From the NCBI GenBank assembly GCA_051294375.1, contig CM119266.1:21705875-21769874 (forward strand): a stretch of 64,000 nt of DNA, written 5' to 3'. This stretch comes from Paraspadella gotoi (lineage: Eukaryota > Chaetognatha). Under the pieces are notes generated by a model, which was not told where the DNA came from, did not search any database, and saw nothing but the letters and a program-made list of their open reading frames with translations. The translations under genes and the position numbers were made by a program. Below are positions 27,965 to 41,427 of the stretch, in pieces (the stretch's first letter is position 1; each line of letters opens with the position of its first letter).

Positions 27965-30700
27965 ATGGCAGCGGTCGATGTCTACGTTCATCCCGCGGGG
28001 GTCGTAACCGTGACTGGAATCGGGCAAGGTGATAAATAGATTATTTAATTAAATTATGAAATAGAAATGTATTGTTAACTTTAAAAAAAATTATGCTGTG
28101 AGTTAATAAATGAAGATATACGTATAAGATAAATAATAAAAAAATTAAAAAAATAAATAAAAAGAAAAAAAAATAAAGATAGTGAAACAAGTAATTTTGC
28201 AACTTTCATAGAACCAAAGAAAGCTCACACGACGTTGTTATGATATATGACTTTTCCTCCAGAAACGGAAAGGTGCGATGATCCCCCACCAGAATATACA
28301 AGATCAGTTGAACAACGAATACCGCCTCCAGAAGACCGACAACAACAACAACAAGGGGAGATCTATCGACGACCGGATATCGATTTGATTCGCATATTAA
28401 TTTCCGGAGGATCGTTATTGTATTACACGACATTGATTTACATTCCTGAAATTCCCTACTTCCTTAAAGATCCCAACTACGATTCCCAAAATGAACAAGC
28501 TCGAAGGGTATATTTGATATATTTATCTTAAAACTATCTATCGATTTATCTATTAAGCATCCATCTAATTCATTCGTCGATCTTTCTATCTGACGATTTT
28601 TCTGTCTAATCAGGCATTTAAATACTTTTATTTATCTATCTTTCTCTCTATTTATCTCTGATTCGTTCAATCGTTCAAACTCTCCCCCATACCAGGCCGG
28701 CCATATATTCCTCTACTGGGCCGAAGCTTGGGCGGCTCCCACCATCTTCTTTATCTCCGGCCTCAACGTTTTCTCTTCCTTTCATAAACGAGACTTGACC
28801 AGTTTCCGATGGGAGCGCTACCATCGGCTCCTCGTCCCGGCGTTTGCCATAATGGCGGTCACTCAGCTTCCCCTGTCTTTCGCGTTCCTCGCCAAACTCC
28901 CGCCGAATTGCCGGCGAAGTTCGGAGGCGAACACTAACGCTTCCGAGGTCAAAGACAATTCGACCCACGATCATGACCCGTGCCTGGTCACCAGGGGTGA
29001 CGAAACGGGTCTCACGGCCGCCAGTTACGTCGACGGGTTTTGGAACTCCCCGCCTCACGAACCTTCGCCGCTGCAGGGATGGATATTGGTGTATATCTTC
29101 CTTTACGCTGAGGTACAGGCGGAGTAATTAGTTTAGTAATAATGGCGATTAATATTTTAGATCTCTAAAACATTTTTAATATATTTTTTTTGCTAAAATT
29201 TACACACTGTCTTGCTCCAAGGTTCTGGCGGGAGTTCTCTACTTATGGCATCCCTCCTCACCCTTCGAATCTACGACCGGCTGCATCTGCATCCCCGATC
29301 GCAGTTTTCTCTGCTGCTGCTGCCGCCGCGCCGGGTCGCCGACAGCGTTCAGCAAGAGGGTCAACTCTTTCCTCGGTTCGGAAAAAAAACTTGCGTTGAT
29401 TCCCGGTGCCGTTCTCGCCGTTCCAGAGGTGCGCAAAGGCAGGGGTGTGTAGGTGGGGGGGCCCTGAAAAAGCTCATGGGCTAAGAGAAATTGTATAAAA
29501 TATATAAATAAGAGAAATATAGCTTTAAATTTTGTGAAATAATGTCTACCAGTATAAACAGAATGTGTGATTTTTAAAAGGACGCTTGTGGCGGTATATT
29601 CACACCGCCTCACATCCACCATTGTTCAGCCAATCGCATTGACTCAGAGGGGGAACGCACCATACCAGGTGTTGCGTTCCATCCACAGTCCTAACGACTT
29701 CCCTCTGCGTTGGCAAAGCGAAACCGTCCTTTGGGTAACCGAGCATGTGACAGGAGGCGTCACTGAGGGTCGGAAGCCCCTAAAGACGACAGTGAGATGA
29801 CCCATCCCAATGGACATCACAGGCAACCCGGCGGTTTCCACTTGTTAATGTTAATTTTAGTTCCGATTTCAGGGAGGCCCGGGCCCACAAAAAAAAAATG
29901 TGCAGGCGCGTGCATAGGCACAATCCCCTTTTTTAATTTTTAATTCTTAATTTTTAAGTTAAAAATTAAAACTACATTCCTCTTTCTTCAGATGATCCTT
30001 CGCCCTGTCTTTCCCGAGGTCGAGCGCCACTTCCTCTCCGTATTTTATGACATTCCCTCTGATCTCAACTTTGGCTTCGTCTTCTTCTTGGGATTCGCCT
30101 TCGCCGCCGACGACTCTCGTCTTCGCCCGATCGCGGCGAACATCTCTCGACTCTACTTTTGGGCGGGCAACGCCTCGCTCTTGTGCCACGCCCTCCTGAA
30201 GACGTTCTACGGCGACAAGTTCGTCGCCGCCTTCTTTAGCGGAATGTTTCGAGGATTCGGCGAGTGGATGTTTATCTTGGGCTTAGTAGGACTGTGTCGA
30301 AGGTAAGGGGCAAGGGATTTGTCAAATAGTAAACTCAAATTCTATCTTCATTCTTCAATTCAGTCGCTTCACGACGAACTCGACGAGATTGTCAACATTT
30401 TTCGAGATGTCGCTGCCCTTCTTCCTGACGAATCAGCAGATTCTCGTTGCCGTGGCGTCGGGTCTACTCAGCCTCCGAGTTATAAATAACTTTGTTTTCG
30501 TTTTCGTCATCGCCACTGTCGCCGCCGTCGTCATCGCCGGTTTCGTCGTCAAATCGGGCCCGCTTCGCTACTTTTTCGGACTCTCAGTTGAGCCCGATTC
30601 CCCCGTGCCCGGGAAGAAGTGGCACGGACTCGTGCCCGGAATATTTTTGGTTATTCTTCTTGTCTTAGAAATCATTTCCGTTGCGGGAGTGAGAGGTTAA
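27965..30700 (+). CDS. Multi-pass membrane acyltransferase-3 family protein, 526 aa
   Basis: Likely member of the acyltransferase-3 (OafA/NRF-6-like) membrane family, which moves acyl groups onto extracytoplasmic or membrane substrates; the substrate here is unknown. Exons 27965-28028, 28263-28507, 28696-29112, 29222-29428, 29992-30302 and 30364-30700 join in phase. Evidence: about eight to ten hydrophobic segments, and the family pattern of a membrane helix ending FFISGLNVFSSF followed by a basic loop and RWERYHRLLVPAF. Later helices include FGFVFFLGFAFAADDSRLRP, GEWMFILGLVGLC and MSLPFFLTNQQILVAVASG, and the last is GIFLVILLVLEIISV. A Cys-rich stretch (CCCCRR) lies in exon 4. No signal peptide or NRF domain is present. 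The assignment rests on motif pattern and topology. Confidence 0.75.
29429..29991. other. Intron with an unclassified GC-richer insert
   Basis: This intron of the acyltransferase gene contains a less AT-rich block (about 29575-29850) with an imperfect hairpin at 29652-29681 (GGAACGCA / TGCGTTCC). It may be an old repeat insertion; I see no coding or target-duplication evidence. Confidence 0.35.
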
Positions 30701-31195
30701 AGGTTAAAGGTTTGGTACGCATTACTGAAATCCTTTCCCTTTTGTTTAAATGAGCCAATAACAGATACCCTCTGTATACTCTCACAACACTCTATTTTAA
30801 ACATGTGAGCATTTACAATTTTTAAATATTAGTGTGCAATTAGTTATTTTAAATTTAATATTAATTTGGTAAGTTTTACTTAAAAAATATTATCCACATA
30901 CATTTTTGCAAGATTGGTTTTTTGGGTAACTTTACTATTCGATGTCCGCAAACAACCTTAGGTACCACCGGTTAGTGGTTTGTTAATCCATTTAATTTTG
31001 TTTTCCCTCTACTAGCGTCGAGACTTAGTTTGCGCAATAATATAAATTTATTTTGTTCAGTAATATAAATTTTAAAATTTTATAATACATAATAATTGTT
31101 TTAAATTTATTTTAATTGTTATTTTTATGTTTGACGTAGAAAATTATTTTTTTTTTTTTACGTACAATGAGTTTTGTTAGGAAACATAAATTTCG

Positions 31196-31229
31196 GACAT
31201 CTTTCGGCTTCAATGTAAGCCTAAATCAG
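31196..31229 (-). ncRNA. Degenerate hammerhead-like motif
   Basis: On the minus strand: CTGATTT, A, stem II GGCTT/AAGCC with a 6-nt loop, GAAA, GATGTC. The layout matches the motif at 23828 but the CTGATGA core is altered (TGA to TTT), and stem III cannot form, so it should be inactive. Probably a decayed copy of the same kind of element. Confidence 0.35.
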
Positions 31230-34200
31230 TAAAAACATGAATTGATTTCTGAAACAAATATTTTAGTAGGGAAAAACATTTGATATGTCTAGACATTGCT
31301 TTGAGAATCTCAAAGTGCAATTTATTATTTTCTTTGGTGGTTGGTGAATGGTGATGGCTCGTGAATGATTAATGAAGTCGTACTGATTGAAACTTTTCAA
31401 TGTTTTTCTTCGCATCTTCGTTCTTTCATCATTTTTGAGAGGAAATACTTCTTAACACTTTTGTCTGATCATAAAACCGGTATTTTTGGCCTAAATAAAG
31501 TTGTTGTTTTTTTCAAGAAGCTTTCTGGACTAACCGCCATTTATTTGTGGTTCGAAAAAGTTGATTTTTTTAAATCACATTAGGCTTTTTTCATGTTTTT
31601 TTGAATAAGTGATTTCAAGCTAAAAATATCACGAACATAAAAAGAACCCTTACAAATATTCATGATAATTGATCAAGTCATTTCGAACAGATATATGTGC
31701 AGTGTCAAAAGTCGAAAAAAACCAAGCCGTTCTTCTTTAAATAAATCGGGGAGGGGGGAAATTGGCGGAATTACTTCCAAGAAGGTAAAGAAAAATTTCC
31801 AGCCTCTTCTCTCTTTTCTTCATGAAAAAAAGGGAACCGAAAGCGAAGAAAATGCTTTGGCTTGGCTGGCGACCAAGCAAGAAACTGTGGAGGGTATTGG
31901 CTCTACGAATGGAATCACCTGATCTTGGCGAAAGGAGACTTACTTTTAGCCCGGGATTTTTCTTTTCTTTCGCTGAGGTTTGAGTTAAAGAGAAAGGAAA
32001 CTTAAAACCGTGACGTCGATGAAAGCGATCGATTGCGAAAATATTTTTTCAATTTATAATATTTTAAAGAAATGATAGTAATATTTCCGTTTTTCTCTCT
32101 CCACTGCCCAGGAAAAAAAATCATCTGAACCTGCCACAAAAAAAAACCATACCGGATTACGATTTGGGTACTTGTTGTAATCCTTAATGGTAATTTCATA
32201 ACCGCACGAGGAAGAGATTACCACTAATGATTAAGTGCGTTATTGATAAAATCCGAATTCCGGGTCATTCAGGATTCTTTTTCGAGAGAAGCACGAAAGT
32301 TTTATCGATTTCTCTTTTGAGCCTTTTTACATTTTTTTCCCTCTCAATAGAGAAGGAAACATTTTAACAAGGTTCCACTGGGAAAAAAATTCTTCTTTTC
32401 GTTATTAATAGTCTAGTTTGTTATTTTAGAATACTCGCGGGGAAGAAAACCTTTTTAGGTGTTTTTTTAAAAACTCACTCTCTGGATATTCTCATGAGAG
32501 AAGTAGCCAACTTTTTTTTCCTAAGTCTACTACCAGAAGACCCACTTGGAAATTTCTCAAACCCTACTCAGTTTTTTATTCGACGAAGTCAAAAAAGTGT
32601 CAGCGTCTTCAAAAAATTATTCTTCTTCTTTTGTTACTCATTAATCTTTTCTTGAGGCTTCTCATTGATCATTTGTCTTTTTTTTTATTTTTGTCAAATC
32701 CCGCTGTTAAATTTTAACTTAAATTTAACTTAAATTGAAATTGTTTTGAAAAAAAATTCGTAACTTGGTTCAAGCGGAAGTTTATCGACATTACTTACGA
32801 TGTTTCTCAAGCATGATGACCCCGAGGATTGTTTTCCTTCGTTTAATCCAATATAAATAGCATGTTTTAATTGCATTCGCGGCAAAAGACAAATATTTTC
32901 CCATCCTTGGAATCTTCTTAGCTTATCTTAAAATTAAGAACGAAACGTTATTTACCGCTTAGGTCCATTATCTGAACAAATGGTTTCTTCATGGCTTAGA
33001 TACATTGTAGCGTTATAAATTCTGATTTGTTGTTGGCGACTGAGGATTCGAAAGATATAAAAAATTACACGATCAAGGATGATTCATGAATCCAGCCAAA
33101 AAAAGAGTAATTTTTTTCACACACCTGTTCGTGGTAAAGAAAAAGGCAAATATGCAAATCTGAATCTCCTAATCCTTTTCCAAATCTCGCCAAAGATTTT
33201 TGATCCTCGTCTCGAAGAACTCAAAGCCCCAAAGCAATCAAACGATCTCGCCGCGAAAAATGGGATGCGCCCTTCCTCGAAACAGCTAGTATGCAAGTTA
33301 AAATAAAGACTAAATAATGTATAAACGTTGTTTTAATTTACAATTTATCTGATCGTAACAAAGGGGGGGGCAGGTAATAAAAAAAAAGCCTTTCACGGCA
33401 ATCTCAATGATTTGCATGACCGTTATTAGCGTCCGTGATTCGCAGGTGGCGGTCCGAGTCCCGTCGCTGCAACGAAGAGCAAGAAAGGAGGAGCTCTCAC
33501 TTGTGAAGTAGGTGACTCTCTCCGATTGAAAACCTTTTCCCGTCTCAGTTGGAAGAGAATTAGCGCTCACGATGGGGGAGAAAGGATCGTGACAGGAAAT
33601 TGCATATTCGCTATCGAAAACAGCGCGCTGAAAATAGGCCCTTGTGGACTTGCTCCAAACCCTTTTGTTTTCCTTGTTCCACCCATCTCCCCTTCTCAGG
33701 CTCTCGTTTTTTTTATCTTCGGCAAGGCCGTTGACATTCATTGCTCTCGCAAAACGGATTAAAAATCTTCAATCCTCAAACTTAAGCAGAATAGGCCCGT
33801 TTTTGACTGACAGCGCTTTTTCAATGGAGAAAGGAAAATGAGGTATTGTGCTTTTTGTTCGGCAACCTCGTCCTCATCTTGTGACAGATATTGTTTGTTT
33901 AAAAAAATTTATAAAAAAAAAAATTAGTCGTAAAATAAATTTAGAAAAAAAACTCTACTTCCAATACCTGGCTGACAATAATTCTTTAAATAACGGTGAA
34001 AATTAGAGTCGTTAGCGGCAACGCAGAGCTAGTTTACCCTCATAAAAACCTTAACGAAGAAAACCGCTGCGGGGACGAATTGTTTTCGCGGCGAAAACGC
34101 TCGTTACCGCCACAGCCTCCGCAATTTAAAAAAAAAAAATCCGGGGCTGACGACGACGACGACGCAGCTCGGAGTGGGCGTGGAGTAATGCAGCGACGCC

Positions 34201-34333
34201 ATCGAAGCGAAATGCGCATAACGGAAACCAACTTTGAGATAATGAGATGCGATTTTCGATTCTCTCGGGACAACGAGAGAAAAATGGGCCTGTCGCCGTT
34301 GCGCGTGAGCGACGTCCACTGGATACACACACA

Positions 34334-34425
34334 CTCTCTCTCGCTCTCGCTCTCTTTCTCTCTCTATTCGTCACTCTCCCTTTCTTTCTATTTTTCTCCC
34401 TCCTCCCTTTACGCTCGCATTCTCT

Positions 34426-34489
<64 letters not shown>

Positions 34490-34599
34490 TCTTCTCTCCT
34501 CTCTCTCTCTCTCTCTCTCTCCCTCTCTCTTTCTATTTTTCTCCCTCCTCCCTTTGCGTCTCTCTCTCTCTTCTCTCTCTCTCTCTCTCTCTTCTCTCT

Positions 34600-34636
<37 letters not shown>

Positions 34637-34662
34637 CTCTCTCTCTCCCTCTCTCTCTCTCT
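34334..34662 (+). repeat. CT-rich microsatellite block
   Basis: Interrupted (CT)n with CCT and TTC variants over about 330 bp. The long Ser/Leu reading frames through it are artefacts of the repeat. Confidence 0.95.
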
Positions 34663-34913
34663 ATCACCGACATCGATGGGCGCCTGCGTCTCTCCTCTTC
34701 GCAGAAAGAGGATTTAATGAACCTCTTTTTCATTCTGCTCTCCTTTTACGAAAACTCCCATAGAGACTTTTCAGTTCCGCGGGAAAAAGGAAAAAAAAAA
34801 CCGCGCGACTTTATTTCACTCTCGTTCAAAGAACATTTTCAAAATCTGGCGGGAGAATTTTAAATTCGTTTATTCTTAATCCAAAATGGCCTCGAGGGTG
34901 CATCCGAGAATTT

Positions 34914-36542
<1,629 letters not shown>

Positions 36543-37710
36543 TTTCGTGCGAGCTGTAGTAGTAGTTAACTAAATAAACAGAAAAAAAATAAAGAAGTGG
36601 GAGAAAAATACGGCGCGACGCTTTCAATTCAGTATGAGGTTATTTTAAGGATGATCTACAAGGAGTGCGTCATTATAAGACTTGGAATTTTAATGCTAAA
36701 ACACGGAAAGTAATAAGAGGGCGTTTGGCGTTATCGAGTTAAGAAAGAAATAATCTTGAGGTTTCCCCATCAAACAAAAAAACCCTTGCTCTTTCACATC
36801 TCTGTAATCTTTTTGTTTTCGTCGTAAAAAAATAATTGAGTCAGGAACCAAAATTGTTCTTTTATTTGAATGAGAGCGATAAAGACGACGACTGCGATAC
36901 GACGACGATAAAACTTACGGGTTTAATAAACTCGACCAAATAGTAAAACCAGAAATATAAACAAAAACGTAACATAAACTCTAAAACTGCCTGTTATTTT
37001 ACAGTAAAACCCAAATCTTTTCAAAAAGTTCAAAAAACTAACAGAAAAAGTTTCGTCGAAAAATTTGAAGCAGGTAAATCTGTTTGTTCACGGATCAATG
37101 CCGAAAATTCTTTACATGAATCCCCGTGGGGATCAGCGTTAGACTCTTTCCCTCAGCTTTTCCTTCGCTTTCCAGTCAAATCCGGAAGGCAACTGGAAAC
37201 AGGGTTAAAACATTCTCTTGATTTTTTTCTCCAAAGAACCAAACTCGATAAACACTTTTTCTTAAGAATAAAAAGTTTTTGTTTGAAAACCAAATAAAAA
37301 CCACTGGAGGCCATGACGATGAGAAAACAGTTAACATTAGGAACATGACACATCCTTATTGGTCCTAATTTGGGCAAACTTTTTCCCTTTTTTTTTAGAT
37401 GAGCTTTAAATTCTGATTTTTGGAGATATTTAGGCCTGACACCCTTTCGTTTTTTGCCTTGTCAATATTTCGTAATATCGGTCAAAGTTCGCTGCGAGTT
37501 TTATTGGTTTTTCGTTCCTGCGAGAAATTTGATATAACGATATTTCAAAATTTTTGATTTTAATTCACACCAGAATTTTTGTTTCATTTTTCGCACCTCA
37601 GAATGAACGGGATCGATTCACGCAAAATTCTTGTTTTCTTTTCAAGTAATGATGATAAAGAGTATAATAAATCAAGAAAGACTAACGTTCAATTTGTCAC
37701 GCCCTCTTTT

Positions 37711-37748
37711 TTTTTCTTTCTTTCTTTCTTTCTTTCTTTTCTTTCTTT

Positions 37749-37832
<84 letters not shown>

Positions 37833-37840
37833 TCCTTCGT
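37711..37840 (+). repeat. (CTTT)n microsatellite
   Basis: Tetranucleotide CTTT repeat of about 125 bp with two early interruptions. Confidence 0.97.
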
Positions 37841-38241
37841 TCTTTCTTTGTTCAATGTTCAGACAAAGATAAGAAAGAGAGGAAATTCGAGACTTTCCCC
37901 CATTAACATGAGTCACTCAATACCTCACTCGTCCTCGAACGACTGCATAAGCACACACGCACACATTACACATTTCATTTTCTCTTCCTCGGCCCCTCCG
38001 TCTCTCGCACTATTTTTCGATTGTTCGACACTTTAAATGTCTTTGTTTTCGCTCTCCGCGGCAATCCGTTAACATTTGATTTTCATTTCAGCCTCCATTT
38101 TAAGCTAACGGAAAATGGTTACGATTTTTCTACGTCGTTTTCAAAATTTGCGAATATGTTTTATGCGAGTGAAGGATACGCATGTCGCGTCTCTTTCTCT
38201 CTTTCTCTCTTTCTCTCTTTCTCACTTCTCTGTTTATGTTT

Positions 38242-38335
<94 letters not shown>
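38242..38335 (+). repeat. (CT)n microsatellite
   Basis: CT dinucleotide tract of about 90 bp with two breaks. Confidence 0.96.
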
Positions 38336-38336
<1 letters not shown>

Positions 38337-39595
38337 GCTCGCTGTCGAGTTTTTGACGTTTTGATTAAAAACTTTGAATCGAATTGGATGACGCCGAAAT
38401 TCGTCTCGCACCCCGACGACAATGACCCTTCGACGACACATCTGCTCCGTCACCGTTGGAACCCACTTTTTCCGTAGAAAAAGAAAGGAGTCCTTTCGAT
38501 CGTGCAACGCGACGCCCACTCCGGCCCCCATCGGCCAGTCCTACTTTAGTACAATTAAAAGATAGGAACAATTCTACTATACTATAGTATCGTCACAGGA
38601 AATGGACCAGTTGATGGATCTATCTATCCACTCTCACTCTGTCTGATATGAATTCGATTCTTCCGCTGATCTAATCGCCTCCACGTTTTAATGACTTTTA
38701 ACCGACGATCCAATTCAATCTTTTCAACGAGATTTAACTCAAAGTAACCGGCCTCGAACCCTTGCTTTCCCAGCCACACGAGCATTGCGAGCCAAACCCG
38801 ACCAGCGAAAGAGGAGGGTTGGTCGTTTCTCTTCGTAGCAGATGTCGTGCGGTTACCCTTCGGTCGGCGGACGACGACGACTGCAGACCACGATGACGAC
38901 GATAACAACGAGGACAGCAATGAGGACGATCGGCGATCGAAGGATTTGTAAACCGAGAACTGGACAAACGTTTGCCTCCCGTCGTTGACATGACAATCGG
39001 GAGTCTTTTGTCTCTTTTGTCGCTGACAATCATCGACGAGGGGTCACGAATAATGAGAGAAAGGCGGTCGATTCCGTCTAAATTTAGAACGAGGATTAGG
39101 TTTAGGACGGGGTCAAAAGGGCAACGAATTTTTGTATCATCTTTCTTGTTTTTTCCTTTCTTTAGAAACGTGTCGAGTATCTGTGTTTTGGATCGCGTGA
39201 ATTAGCAGAGAATAAAAATCATCTCGTCCGATTGGCTTCGCGTGTGGTCGTTGTCGTCATTTTTTTTTTGTCGTCGGCCCGGTCAACGTCGTCGCTCGGT
39301 CCCACGACTTCCTCCATGAGCCGTAAATCCCTTAACCACTTCTCCGCTGACCTCCGAGGTCAAACAGTTTGACCCTCGTTATCCGCGACATCTTACGCCG
39401 CAACCGGACTCGGGACAACAAAGATCGAATCGGGTCAAGATCGTAACAGATGATTTTTAAAGCCTCGGTTGCTGCTGTCCACAATTTCAGTTCTTGTAAG
39501 TTGTATTCTGTTTTAAACTCTGTTCTTTTGTTTCTTTTCTTTTCTTTCTTATTTTCGTTTCTCGTGATTTTTAAGTTTTACCATATATTTTATTT

Positions 39596-39597
39596 TC

Positions 39598-39685
<88 letters not shown>

Positions 39686-39690
39686 CTCCC
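39596..39690 (+). repeat. (CT)n microsatellite
   Basis: CT tract of about 95 bp followed by CCCT-rich variants. Confidence 0.96.
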
Positions 39691-39832
39691 TCCCTCCCCC
39701 CTCCCTCCCCTTTCTCGTTCTTTCTCTCCACCTTCCATATATCAACGTTCTTCCCTAATGCTTTTTCACTGGTTCTTGTAAAAATTCGTCTTTCGCCTCA
39801 CTTGTCTTCAAGAAGGGTCATAAAAAACCAAT

Positions 39833-39833
<1 letters not shown>

Positions 39834-39871
<38 letters not shown>
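39834..39871 (+). repeat. (GA)n microsatellite
   Basis: Short, nearly pure GA tract of about 38 bp. It lies 145 bp downstream of a CT tract, in complementary orientation. Confidence 0.95.
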
Positions 39872-39874
<3 letters not shown>

Positions 39875-40857
39875 AATAACGACAAGTCGACATGTTCTTT
39901 TTAGTGACCGTCGAAGGGAACAGGTTGCGACGATGACGCTGCCGATAACCATTCCGATAACGATGCTGATAAAAACCGTTGAGCCATTGGCCTCCACAGC
40001 AGCAAAAATAACTTTGACAACATCTCAAATCTGCTTTAGTACTTACTAACTTACTTACCCATTCTTTCTGGACTGGATCGAGTTTAAATCACATCCATTT
40101 TTTGACATACCTCGAAACTCTTAAGTTTGAATCACAACCTTTCCTTCCTCGCCCCGAACCGGCGAACCGCTTCGACCCGCATACATTTCGTCATCAACGG
40201 ACCTTGACCTTTTCGACGACTTCGACGATCTACTGCGACGACCGACGCCCGACTCCGGCGACATCTCGTATTTTAAAACGTCGCCGGGAGGCCCAGAGAC
40301 ATTCCGCCTTCCACTTGATGTCTTCATCGAGACTCTCGGCCAAGCCCTCGCCCGGGGGCTCGTTATTTTTTTTCCGACTCTTTTTACGAGAGAATCTCTC
40401 GTTAAAAAACATGTCACTCAGTCTCTCTTTTGAAAACTAAGCAAGTCGTATTGTTTATAGAACAAACGCCGAGTTTTGCTTATATAATATATTATAACAT
40501 TGTCTTTAAAGTAACTGGTATCAGTTTCTGTGTTAGTTGTGTTTGTTGATGTTTTTTGTCGGGACGGCGTTTATTATGTTTTCCTTCCCACTTCGCTCTT
40601 TCTATTTTCATCTCGTTTATCGTAGAAGGGCCGCGGAAGGAGTGGTTGTTTTACACGACGTGGTCATTGGTCAAGCGTCGAAGAGATTTTAAAGATGAGA
40701 CATGAGATGATATTGCTATTTGTCCAGAAAAATTAAATAGAATCAGTAGTAACGACGAACTAGAAATAAATTATATCGTAATACAAGACTTCCTAATTGC
40801 GATTATCACTTATTATCATTTAAGTCACAAGATTAGAGAAAGAGGGAGAGATTTATA

Positions 40858-40860
<3 letters not shown>

Positions 40861-40892
<32 letters not shown>
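40861..40892 (+). repeat. (GA)n microsatellite
   Basis: Pure GA dinucleotide tract of about 32 bp. Confidence 0.95.
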
Positions 40893-40895
<3 letters not shown>

Positions 40896-41373
40896 TTCAG
40901 GAACCAATATTCAATTGCCATATCACAATTTTTATGGAACAATATGTTCACGATTAGAATTTTATGTTATTAAAACTCTTGTAAAATAAGTTCAAACGGT
41001 TCCCTCTCAGTTCATTAAATTTATAATTACGCCTCAAATATCTTGTAAATGGAATTTGGGCTGTTGTTTAAATTTTCGCCGTTTTAAATCGGCAAATCCC
41101 GCATGGAAATCGCAAATCCGGAACCAGATCCCATAAAAACGAGCATTACTCAAAATCGCGGTTAATTTTACTTTCCCTGCCTCCTCGGGGTCTTTTGGTT
41201 TTTAGTGGCGGGATAAAACCCGCGCCGTAAAAAAAAAAAGGGAAACTGAGGAGAATCGCGCGGAACCGAAGGGTGATCGCGTTTCCCTTAAGCCGAAATC
41301 CCTGTCGAGGAACAGCGACCCCGCTCTCACCTCCTCGCCGGGCGCTTATTCATTCGACGGAGCATGGTTCATA

Positions 41374-41378
<5 letters not shown>

Positions 41379-41421
<43 letters not shown>
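41379..41421 (+). repeat. (GA)n microsatellite
   Basis: Pure GA dinucleotide tract of about 42 bp. Confidence 0.95.

Positions 41422-41427
<6 letters not shown>

Larger units (their letters stand above)
30701..34913. other. Gene-free region between acyltransferase and C2HC zinc-finger genes
   Basis: These 4.2 kb are AT-rich with many homopolymer runs. Several ORFs of 60-145 codons have no recognisable domain and no flanking exons in phase. A degenerate hammerhead-like motif is at 31196-31229 (minus). A CT-rich microsatellite block occupies 34330-34665. Confidence 0.5.

Noticed and set aside
31662-31922. 86-codon ORF in the intergenic region
   Set aside because: Basic then acidic composition without a domain, no Kozak-like or splice support.
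33996-34763. 255-codon ORF with a Ser/Leu-rich centre
   Set aside because: Most of it is a CT microsatellite read as Ser-Leu; the ends have no recognisable domain or splice context.
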